This document shows, piece by piece, positions 49,843 to 57,954 of a DNA stretch of 64,000 nt. The notes beneath the pieces were generated by a model. That model did no database searches and was not told the DNA's origin. It worked only from the letters and a program-made list of their open reading frames with translations. Position 1 is the first letter of the stretch, and each line of letters opens with the position of its first letter. The translations under genes and the position numbers were made by a program. The stretch comes from Gp13-AA77 sp035946575 (GTDB taxonomy: Bacteria > Acidobacteriota > Terriglobia > UBA7540), in NCBI GenBank assembly GCA_035946575.1, contig DASYZG010000040.1:62001-126000 (forward strand), in the 5' to 3' direction.

Positions 49843-50091
49843 ATGCGGGGCTGGAGGTATCCGGCCGTGCAAATTTGGTCATTGCTGCTTCTTGTTCTCG
49901 CGCTGGCAGTGCTCGTAGAGTTTTTCTCGATCGGAATGCGCATCAAGAGAATCCAGGGCACGCTGGAACGTATTGCCAACATTCTCGGGGCTGGAGCGCC
50001 CGTTCCACCGTCTGTGCCCCTGCCTCCTCTCACAGGCTTCACCGGAGGCAAGAAGCCGGATCCCTTAACCACACTCAAGCTTTCCAGGTAA
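49843..50091 (+). CDS. Small single-span membrane protein before the tape measure gene
   Basis: 82 residues (or 74 from GTG 49867). One membrane segment (IWSLLLLVLALAVLVEFFSI, about 11-31), a basic stretch (RIKRIQGTLERIANIL) and a Pro-rich tail are visible. Function unknown; it lies in the tail module between chaperone and tape measure. Confidence 0.5.
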   Translation: MRGWRYPAVQIWSLLLLVLALAVLVEFFSIGMRIKRIQGTLERIANILGAGAPVPPSVPLPPLTGFTGGKKPDPLTTLKLSR

Positions 50092-50113
50092 CAGACGCTC
50101 AAGGGGGAATCCC

Positions 50114-52330
50114 TTGGGCGGCCTGACAACTCTTGGACTTTTGTTCTCCATCGACGCCGACCCCTCGACGGCGCGGGAGAAGCTCCCACAACTGCAGAAT
50201 CAAGTCAAAACCTTCGCGGCCGGCGCTGCCGCCGACTTCCAGAAATTCGGCGAGAGCGGGATTTTTGTCTTCGAAGACATTCAGCACAAACTGATCGAGA
50301 CCACACGCACGATGGCGGTGCTGCGCGCCGAGATCCTCGCGACTACTGATGCCGAGAGGAAGCTAGAACTCCAAAGCCAGCTATCCGGAGTCAGCCAACA
50401 GTACACCGCCCTTCGCACCGAGATGCGGGGAATGCGGTATGAAATGACGGAGGCGACCGAGAAGGCGAACCTGCTGGCGGAGCAGTTCGGAACCCACATC
50501 CCCTACGAGATGTCGCGGCTAATTGCCCGCGTGCCTGGGGTGCAGGCTGCACTGGGCAGCTTATTTCAGGCGGGAATCGTGCTCGCCTTCAGTCGCGCGA
50601 TTGCTGAAAGCATCACTGACTTCGACGGGCTGAAAGACAAGATCTACAGCATGGCCAGGCCGTTCTCGGAACTGGAAGTGATGATCGGGGCTGCGGCTGC
50701 AAATAGCAAGGGTTGGGCTGAAGGACTGCTGGAGGCGCTTGGCCCTGTGGGATCAATCCTCGACTTCCTCGCTCACAAATATAAGACGACGCTCGATGCT
50801 GCCGACCAGGTGCGCCAGCAGGATAAAGCAGCCGCAAAAGAAGCGGCGCGGGAGGCCAAAGAGCGCGAGCGCGAGGAGACAGCTCTCGATAAACGGATCT
50901 TGCAGGGACAGGAGCAGTTACGCGAAGCGGGCCTTAAAGGTATCGCCCTCATCCATGCCAGAGGCCAGGCGGCAGTTGATGAGTTAACACGCGAGGATGC
51001 GGCGACAAGTGGGCTCTATCACGCACGCTTTCTCGAGCTGGAGCAGCTTGCCCAGGAGAAGGAGAAACTCGACGAAAGTGCGGAAGCCGTGAGGCTGAAC
51101 GATGAGGCTCGGCAGAAATGGGCTGAGTCCGAAAGGAAGCGCGAGGAGGTCGCGCGGAAGGCAGAGGAGGCCGAGAATAAGCGTCTAGAGCACTTGAAGC
51201 AGGAGACGGAGCAGGCGGATCGCGCTGCCAAGGAAATTCAGGACCTGACGCTGAAGATCCAAGGCGCGGACCCGGCGATGATCCAGTACTGGGACCGGCT
51301 GCTCGAGATCCAGGAGACCTACGGGAACACAGCACTCGCGGCGCAAATCGCCCGTCTGGCCACCATCGACTTCATCAACACCGAAAAGGAGAAGACAGCC
51401 GTCCTCGAGGACCAGGTCAATAAGGAAATCCAGGCCCATGCCCTCAAGGGCGACTCGTTCAAGCAGGCGCAGGCCGAGGCCGATAAAGAAGCGACGAGGG
51501 CGGCCAAGGATTATTTGAGGGTCCTGCAGGCTGAGCCGGCCGCTCTGGCGGCCGTTGCACGAGCCTACCCGGGGCTGACCGTTGCCCAGCTCGCCGCGCT
51601 TCCTGGCCTCACACAGCTCCTGGCGCAGTTAAAAGCCTTTCACAATGACCTCGGGACCGGAGTCCCCAAGAGCCTCCGTAATCTTCAGGAGCTGGAGCAG
51701 GAGTTCCCCAGGCTGAGCGAGAAGGCGCGCACGTCCTTCGCACAGATGAGCCTGGGATGGCAACAGTTCGAGCTCACCTTCTTGAGCGGTGAACAGCAGG
51801 TCCTCGGCGCTCTGTATCGCGAGCTTGCCGCCCACCAGTCAGCCCAGCAGGCCCTGAAAGCTCTCTTCAAAGAGGAGCTGAAACAGCTGGCGGAGTACCT
51901 GGCCAAGAAGGCCGAGATGAAAGCTCTCGAACAGACGGCCGAAGCCATCGGCTACCTCGCGCCGCCTTTTCCTAATTTCCCTGCTGCTGCAGGGCACTTT
52001 GCCGCTGCCGCTGCCTGGATGGCGCTCGGTGGAGCGATCAGTATCGCAGCTGGCGCCCTCGCTGGATCGGGTGGAGGCTCGAGCGGAAGAACTGCCTCAG
52101 GCGGCTACGGAATCGGCGGATCCACCGGGACGGTGACACCGCGCGGGCCGGGCGGCGCGGCCGGCGGATCGGGCGGCCCGAACATCCAGATCAATATCGA
52201 GGGGGTGATGTCGGCGGACACGATTGACGAGATTGCCCCGGTGATCGCGCAATCCGTAAGCCAGGCCTACAACTCGGGCATGGCGCCGTTGCCGGCGATG
52301 CCGCGGCCGAACGCTTTAGCCGGAAGGTGA
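50114..52330 (+). CDS. Tail tape measure protein
   Basis: 738 residues from a TTG with AAGGGGG seven bases upstream. Long coiled-coil regions (about 230-360, AAKEAAREAKEREREETALD and KREEVARKAEEAENKRLEHL) and Ala-rich helices are present. A hydrophobic segment lies near 620-655 (FAAAAAWMALGGAISIAAGA), then a Gly/Ser-rich end and a small C-terminal domain. The length would set a short non-contractile tail. Position after the chaperone is the standard one. Confidence 0.88.
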   Translation: MGGLTTLGLLFSIDADPSTAREKLPQLQNQVKTFAAGAAADFQKFGESGIFVFEDIQHKLIETTRTMAVLRAEILATTDAERKLELQSQLSGVSQQYTALRTEMRGMRYEMTEATEKANLLAEQFGTHIPYEMSRLIARVPGVQAALGSLFQAGIVLAFSRAIAESITDFDGLKDKIYSMARPFSELEVMIGAAAANSKGWAEGLLEALGPVGSILDFLAHKYKTTLDAADQVRQQDKAAAKEAAREAKEREREETALDKRILQGQEQLREAGLKGIALIHARGQAAVDELTREDAATSGLYHARFLELEQLAQEKEKLDESAEAVRLNDEARQKWAESERKREEVARKAEEAENKRLEHLKQETEQADRAAKEIQDLTLKIQGADPAMIQYWDRLLEIQETYGNTALAAQIARLATIDFINTEKEKTAVLEDQVNKEIQAHALKGDSFKQAQAEADKEATRAAKDYLRVLQAEPAALAAVARAYPGLTVAQLAALPGLTQLLAQLKAFHNDLGTGVPKSLRNLQELEQEFPRLSEKARTSFAQMSLGWQQFELTFLSGEQQVLGALYRELAAHQSAQQALKALFKEELKQLAEYLAKKAEMKALEQTAEAIGYLAPPFPNFPAAAGHFAAAAAWMALGGAISIAAGALAGSGGGSSGRTASGGYGIGGSTGTVTPRGPGGAAGGSGGPNIQINIEGVMSADTIDEIAPVIAQSVSQAYNSGMAPLPAMPRPNALAGR

Positions 52331-52331
52331 C

Positions 52332-55300
52332 ATGAAAAGGCAGACGAAAAGGCGGTCCTGCTTTCTACTTCTTGCGTCTTGCTTCTGTCTTCTGACTCCT
52401 GCTCACGCCCAGACCTACGGCCACCGCTCCACCGAGGCCTCAGTCAATGTGCGCGGGCCTCTCTACGCGGCTCCCCTCGCCCCGGTGCGCGTCTGCCTCG
52501 AGCAGAGCCAATCGCTGACGCCGGGCTGCACCCCGCTCGCCACGATTTATAAATGGAGTCCGATGGGGGGATTCACGCCAATCACGCAGCCAGGATTCCA
52601 GGCAGACCAGAACGGCAACTACGAATGGTATGCCGACCCCACGGCGAGCTATCGCGAGGAGGTGACGGCCGGCGGCACAACCCACATTACGCCCAACATC
52701 ACCCTGGCGTCGTCAAGCGGCACGGTGAACGGGTCGCCGATTTACGTGGACGTGGCCAACTACGGCGCTTACGGAGATGGCCAGGTGGGGATCGGCACGG
52801 TGAGCGCCGGGACGCTTAACCAGGTCACGCTGACCACGGGAACGTTCAATCCCACGGCCGATGTCGGCAAGACGCTGGCGATCGCCAATTATCCCGTTAC
52901 GCCTCCGCCGCTTCCGGTGGCTTTCGCTGCGAGCGGCGCAGCCTGCACGGGCACGGGGACGCTGGGCAACGCGAGCTACGATCTCGAGTACCACTACATC
53001 CTGAGCGAGAAGAATTCCTGGGGCGAAGGGCAGCCCTCGCTCGAAGGCGTGGTGTTGCTGCAGGCGATCAACGGCACCAGCCAGTGCATCCAGATCGCCT
53101 CGCCGGCCGGGATCAACGGCGCTTCAACCTGGAACCTCTATGATTCGATCGATCCGCCCTTCAACCCCACCACGCCGGAGACGACCTGGCCGGGAGTCAC
53201 CAGCGGACTTGAGGCGCTCGAGAGGAGCTCAATCGCGATCGGCACGGCAGTGGAGATTGACAGCATATCGACCGGCGGGGCGAATGCTCCGCAGCCTACG
53301 ATGACGATCGCCACCATAACGAGCGCCACCTCGTCAACCGCTACGCTCTCGAGTTCGCTGCCGAATCCGGTTGCGGGCAATACGGTCAGCTGGGGGCATC
53401 CGGACGATGCCGCCTTTGCCGCGGCCCAGGCCGCGCTCGACCCTTTGCGCGGCGGCACAATCTTTGTGCCCCAGTCGACGGGCAATGGCGCCAATGTGGG
53501 CTGCTATTTCCTGCTGACAGGCATCTCGACATCGCTGCCTTACTTCGGGCTGGTCGGCTCTGGGCCCGCATCGGGGTACGGCGTGGCCCTGGCGCTCCTT
53601 AACTCTGAGTTCCCCTATGCGCCGGCCGGGACGAGCGAGCTTTGTACGCCGGCCGACATTCCCATCCTGAGCGTCACCAGTCCTATCACTCCGCGGCAGC
53701 TCTGGGCGGGCTTCCGGGTGAACGGGATCGCCATGAGCGACGTCAGCGGCGTGGGCAACGGTCAGGGCTGCATCTATGCTCTGGATATCAACCAGTTCAC
53801 GATCGAGGACTCGAGCTGCGCTTACATGAGCCGCCGTCCGGCCGGCAACGGCAGCTATAAGGCGGGAACGAACACCGGGGGCTACGGCTTCAATTGCAAT
53901 TCGGCCTCGCAGAACTCCTTCTGCCAGTTCGGAACCTTTTCGAACTTTATCGGGCAGTACGTCAACACGGGAATCGAGTGGACGAGCGGGCGATCGAGCG
54001 AAGACAAGTTCTTTGGCAATAAGTTCATCGGATCATCCACCGGGGGCGGGGCGATCTTTTTTTTCAACTGCAACGGTGGCATCACCGGCGGCGGTGTCGA
54101 TCATTTTTATGGAAACACGGCCAACTATACACCCGTGTTCCTCTATGCCTGCGACCGACGCGGAGACGTGGTCTTCAGCCGCGCCGAGAACAGCTATTCG
54201 CCGACCTCGAACATTGGGGGGCACTCGACCACCGGAACGGGCGTCGTGCTCATCGGCACCGGAGCGGTTGGAGTATCTGACCAGGTGGGAATTCTCACCA
54301 ACGGCTGCACCGAGAGTGGTACGACGGCCACCTGCGAAATCAACACCGCCACGCCTCCTTCCTGGCTGGTGACGGGGCTCACCATCTCTGTGAATAACGT
54401 GGCGGTGACCGGCTACGACGGCAACTGGGTGGTAACCACCGTGATACCTGGAGGAGCCTGTGGCGGCGGTTGCGCCACCGTCAGCTTTCCGGTGCTCAAG
54501 AGCGGACTTGGCACCTCGGGACCGGGTACTCTGCAGGCGACCAATACCTGCCAGGCCAACGAGATCTCAGGCACACTCGTGAACTTTCACGATGCCGTCG
54601 TGATCGGCACTGCCTGCGACGGAACGAACATGTACACCCTGAATGCTGGGGGAGATTCGCCGCGCAACGAGCTTTTCAACGAAGGCACCGACACGGAGAT
54701 CTGCACGAATCTGGGATGCTCGCTGCAGTCGACGCAGGCCAACATCCCTGCTCTCCAGGCGTCGCCGGGCGCCGAGGCTGCTAATGCGCAGTTCGGCTGC
54801 GGGACGGCCGTGATCGGGGCCAACGGTATGTGCGCGCCGATCTTCGCCATCTTTGGGGACGTGGCAAGGACCCAGCAGCAGCTTGCCGTCGATCAGTTTG
54901 GAAACACCGAGGCTGCGTCCGTGGTCTCGCCGTTATTTCAGAACGGGTCTCTGGTGAACGACCCTACCTCAGGCACAGCCGCCAATGCCCTGGTCTCTCT
55001 GACCTCCGCGGGCGCGGCGATCGTGGCGCCGCACTCGAGCTTGAACTCGATCGGCGTCTGCACGCAAACCTGCGGAACTTCCGGCTCTCCGGTGGTCGCC
55101 GGTGCTAACTCTAACGTGTCTCTGCTTTTTGATGGCGCCGTGACGTCCAAGCACTATGCAGGGGTCTCGGCATCGCAGGATGGTGCTGGCACGGATATCG
55201 GGTCGTCCCCATCGTCTGCGAACGGAACCCCGGTTATCCAAGCGTTGGCCACTGGATCTCTTGGCAACAAGCCGACCCTCGGAACAATTACCGAAATTTC

Positions 55301-55697
55301 TGGGACGAGTTCGCTGCTGACCGGAACATACTACGTCAGTGCCGTCTGTCTCAATCCGGTTGGCGGTGAGACCTTGATGCAGACGGCAGACTTCGCGCTC
55401 TCCGTCACGGCAGACAACAGTTACGACATCCAGGAGCAGCCGCCCACCTGCAACCCGCAGGACGTGGCCTGGCTCGCTGCTGCTGGCCACCGGAACGCTG
55501 GATCGGGAACCGAAACCATCCAGCCCGCCGGGTCACCCTACTGTCACCCTGTCTCGGTCTATGTCACCGGGACGGGCTATGTCACGGCCTGCACGCTGAC
55601 GAGCTCCTGGGCGGCCGGGAGTGTGGCCACCGGGCCTGCTCTGCCCTCTTCGGACACGGATGGGCCTCTGGTGCCTGTCTGGATTGTGACGCCCTAG
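52332..55697 (+). CDS. Signal-peptide-bearing tailspike-like beta-helix protein
   Basis: 1121 residues; GGAAGGTG precedes the ATG. An N-terminal signal peptide (SCFLLLASCFCLLTPAHAQT) is followed by a small head domain (VRGPLYAAPLAPVRVCLEQS). A pectate-lyase-3-type beta-helix begins DVANYGAYGDG and DDAAFAAAQAALDPLRGGTI (about 135-375), then long repeat-rich beta structure. This is the fold of phage polysaccharide depolymerases and tailspikes. The signal peptide is odd for a virion part and is encoded by a heptamer tract. It may be a receptor-degrading spike or a secreted enzyme. Confidence 0.78.
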   Translation: MKRQTKRRSCFLLLASCFCLLTPAHAQTYGHRSTEASVNVRGPLYAAPLAPVRVCLEQSQSLTPGCTPLATIYKWSPMGGFTPITQPGFQADQNGNYEWYADPTASYREEVTAGGTTHITPNITLASSSGTVNGSPIYVDVANYGAYGDGQVGIGTVSAGTLNQVTLTTGTFNPTADVGKTLAIANYPVTPPPLPVAFAASGAACTGTGTLGNASYDLEYHYILSEKNSWGEGQPSLEGVVLLQAINGTSQCIQIASPAGINGASTWNLYDSIDPPFNPTTPETTWPGVTSGLEALERSSIAIGTAVEIDSISTGGANAPQPTMTIATITSATSSTATLSSSLPNPVAGNTVSWGHPDDAAFAAAQAALDPLRGGTIFVPQSTGNGANVGCYFLLTGISTSLPYFGLVGSGPASGYGVALALLNSEFPYAPAGTSELCTPADIPILSVTSPITPRQLWAGFRVNGIAMSDVSGVGNGQGCIYALDINQFTIEDSSCAYMSRRPAGNGSYKAGTNTGGYGFNCNSASQNSFCQFGTFSNFIGQYVNTGIEWTSGRSSEDKFFGNKFIGSSTGGGAIFFFNCNGGITGGGVDHFYGNTANYTPVFLYACDRRGDVVFSRAENSYSPTSNIGGHSTTGTGVVLIGTGAVGVSDQVGILTNGCTESGTTATCEINTATPPSWLVTGLTISVNNVAVTGYDGNWVVTTVIPGGACGGGCATVSFPVLKSGLGTSGPGTLQATNTCQANEISGTLVNFHDAVVIGTACDGTNMYTLNAGGDSPRNELFNEGTDTEICTNLGCSLQSTQANIPALQASPGAEAANAQFGCGTAVIGANGMCAPIFAIFGDVARTQQQLAVDQFGNTEAASVVSPLFQNGSLVNDPTSGTAANALVSLTSAGAAIVAPHSSLNSIGVCTQTCGTSGSPVVAGANSNVSLLFDGAVTSKHYAGVSASQDGAGTDIGSSPSSANGTPVIQALATGSLGNKPTLGTITEISGTSSLLTGTYYVSAVCLNPVGGETLMQTADFALSVTADNSYDIQEQPPTCNPQDVAWLAAAGHRNAGSGTETIQPAGSPYCHPVSVYVTGTGYVTACTLTSSWAAGSVATGPALPSSDTDGPLVPVWIVTP
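52368..52402. repeat. Heptamer tract encoding the second signal-peptide core
   Basis: CTTCTTG CGTCTTG CTTCTGT CTTCTGA CTCCTGC. It encodes LLASCFCLLTPA and shares units with 39545-39579. Confidence 0.9.
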
Positions 55698-56501
55698 ATG
55701 CCAATACTCGGCCTAGCGCTGAATGCTTATCCCCAGATCCTCTATCCGTCCACCCCGCCAGTACCGGTGGCGCCAACGTTCACCACGGAAGCGGGGGGAA
55801 CCAACGCCTCCCACTACGAGTTTTTCGCAGTGACCTTCGTCACACCCTGGGGCGAGAGCGCGCCAAGCTCCGTGTTTGGCGGCGCCGTGGCAGCCAATAG
55901 TCTGGGCGTGGTGCCGGCGCCCGCCTTTGTGCGCTCCGCGAACCAGGTCACGGGCTGGAACCTGTACGGGATCTCGCAGTCGAGCTCCACGCCGCCGGCG
56001 GCGAGTGCCCTGCATCTCCAGAATACGAGCGGCGAGCTGACGTTCTTCTCCATCAACTCCACGACCGGCGTGGCCACCACTTACGATTGGGTGGAACCTC
56101 TCGCCGGGTTCCAGACCGGCACTGCGGCGCCGCCCACCGGCTGGACCTACACGCTCTTGAACTTCACCCTCTTCCCCCGCAAAGTGCCGGCCTTCGCGAA
56201 AAAGGTGTCGGGCACCGTGACGCGCAGCTATGGCGGCAACCTGCAGGGCTTCACCGAGTACGTGGACAATCTGCAGAAGTTCGACATGGAGTGGGTCCAG
56301 GGCGGCACGGATGCCGGCGCCTGGGCAGCTTTTGTGCAATGGGCTGCCGGCCGCGGACCCTTCGATTACTATCCGGCCGGCGGGGCCCCTGGCGGCAGCT
56401 TCACCAGCTATTGGTGGCTGGGCGATACCCTCGAAGCCGCCTGGAAGGCCCCGGGGTTTTACAGCGAAAGCGGAGTGGAATTCACCCAGGCGATTTACTA
56501 G
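55698..56501 (+). CDS. Tail-tip protein with N-terminal fibronectin-like part
   Basis: 267 residues; the ATG directly follows the upstream stop. Residues ~25-150 are Fn3/Ig-like (PVAPTFTTEAGGTNASHYEF, TPWGESAPSSVFGG, TGWNLYGIS). The C-terminal part (LNFTLFPRKVPAFAKKVSGT, NLQKFDMEWVQGG, WLGDTLEAAWKAPGFYSESG) resembles a distal-tail-type domain. Placed between spike and hub genes. The family is not certain. Confidence 0.6.
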   Translation: MPILGLALNAYPQILYPSTPPVPVAPTFTTEAGGTNASHYEFFAVTFVTPWGESAPSSVFGGAVAANSLGVVPAPAFVRSANQVTGWNLYGISQSSSTPPAASALHLQNTSGELTFFSINSTTGVATTYDWVEPLAGFQTGTAAPPTGWTYTLLNFTLFPRKVPAFAKKVSGTVTRSYGGNLQGFTEYVDNLQKFDMEWVQGGTDAGAWAAFVQWAAGRGPFDYYPAGGAPGGSFTSYWWLGDTLEAAWKAPGFYSESGVEFTQAIY

Positions 56502-56539
56502 GGGCCAGGGGTTAGGGGCTAAGGGCTAGGGATCAAGGA
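56498..56539. repeat. Heptamer tract filling the gap between two tail genes
   Basis: Six units: CTAGGGG CCAGGGG TTAGGGG CTAAGGG CTAGGGA TCAAGGA. It contains the TAG stop of the upstream gene (56499-56501) and supplies the purine-rich sequence just before the ATG at 56539. Confidence 0.9.
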
Positions 56540-57954
56540 TGATTTCTCCAAGCGCTCAATACATGGCCGCCTTCCGATCGGGCGCCACCAGCGCCGTGCT
56601 GATGACGTTCTCGGCCTATCCGCGCAAGTTCACCAGTGTCCCGCTGGGCGATGGCGACGCCTGGAAATTCCCCTGGATCGCGAAGATCGGGGCGTACAAG
56701 CAGTCGGCCAACGACCTCGATGGCAGCTCCTCGATCTCGAACATGAGCGTGACCGTGCTTGACCTCTCCAACCTGATCACCCAGGATTTCCCGAGCGTCC
56801 CCGGCGGCTTCAAAGGCCAGAAAGTCACGCTGCAGCACGGCTTCGTGGGCCTTGCGCTTGCCCACTGGATCACCTTCGCCACGCTGGTGGTGGACACGGT
56901 CTCGACCGACAGCGACAACACGGCGTACACCTTCAACCTGCGCGACCAGTCGGTACTGCTGCAGCAGCAGATTTACACCACCGGGGCGAATCCCAACTAT
57001 TACACCAGCTCGAAGAATCCTGCCACGGTCGGTCCCTCGAATCCCATGGATCTGCTCACCGCTATCTGTGCGGCCGTGCAGCCGGCACTTACGCCCAATG
57101 CGGGTGCTGTGGCTGCCTACAAGGCTGGGCTGCTCTCCGGGGCACAGATCGAGTTCTCCCTGACGCATTCCGAGACCGCCAAGGATTTCCTCTCCGCCGA
57201 GATCATGAAGCCTTTCGGAGGTTACTGGTTCTTCAATTCTCTCGGCCAGGTCACGCCGTACTGCTGGGTTCCGTTCCAGCTGCCCACGGTGGCCAGCTCG
57301 ATCGCCGTGAGCGCGATCGACCAGACCAATATCCTTAAGGTGCCAACGGCAGACGAGGCCGCACTCGTCAACCAGGTCGACCTCACTATGGAGTACAACC
57401 AGAACGCGAGCTTCGCCGCGGAGGACATCGAGTTCCAAGCCACCTCGATCTCGCTCTACAACCTGGTGAAGTCACAGACCATCGACAGTCGCGGCCAGAA
57501 GCTGAACTTTGGCTGCTGGGCCTGGGTGCGGCTGCTCGCGAACGCTTTGTTCCAGCGCTACGCGTTCTTCTCGCCGACGTACGACGTCACCACCTTCATG
57601 GCTCCGGCCCAGGGCGGCGCGGCACCGCAGAATCTGCCGCCGGCCTGCCTGGAGCTCGGCGATCACGTTTTTCTCTCGGGCACCGGAATCAAGAACCGGT
57701 CGACGGGGTTGATCGGATTGACTAGCCGCCTCTGCGAGGTGAAGAGCTTCTCGAAGGACTTCGGCAAGAAAACGGTGGAACTGGGCCTGCTCGACAAGGG
57801 CTGGCTGCAGGCGCTCTCCCCGTATGAGGTGGCGCCGGACGGGACACCGGTCTATGCGAGCGCGAGCTCCGCCCAGCGCGCAACCTACGCCTACATCGGA
57901 AGCGCGGCCAGCGGAACTTTTTCGACGGGCGCGGCGAACGAGGTGATCTACTGA
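56539..57954 (+). CDS. Tail-tip/baseplate hub-type protein (471 aa)
   Basis: The sequence begins ISPSAQYMAAFRSGATSAVL and FTSVPLGDGDAWKFPWIAKI and continues with HSETAKDFLSAEIMKPFGGY, WVPFQLPTVASSIAVSAIDQ and DFGKKTVELGLLDKGWLQAL. The mix of beta domains and the position near the end of the tail module suggest a hub or tip protein as in siphophages. I do not recognise a precise family. Its stop overlaps the last gene as TGATG. Confidence 0.6.
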   Translation: MISPSAQYMAAFRSGATSAVLMTFSAYPRKFTSVPLGDGDAWKFPWIAKIGAYKQSANDLDGSSSISNMSVTVLDLSNLITQDFPSVPGGFKGQKVTLQHGFVGLALAHWITFATLVVDTVSTDSDNTAYTFNLRDQSVLLQQQIYTTGANPNYYTSSKNPATVGPSNPMDLLTAICAAVQPALTPNAGAVAAYKAGLLSGAQIEFSLTHSETAKDFLSAEIMKPFGGYWFFNSLGQVTPYCWVPFQLPTVASSIAVSAIDQTNILKVPTADEAALVNQVDLTMEYNQNASFAAEDIEFQATSISLYNLVKSQTIDSRGQKLNFGCWAWVRLLANALFQRYAFFSPTYDVTTFMAPAQGGAAPQNLPPACLELGDHVFLSGTGIKNRSTGLIGLTSRLCEVKSFSKDFGKKTVELGLLDKGWLQALSPYEVAPDGTPVYASASSAQRATYAYIGSAASGTFSTGAANEVIY

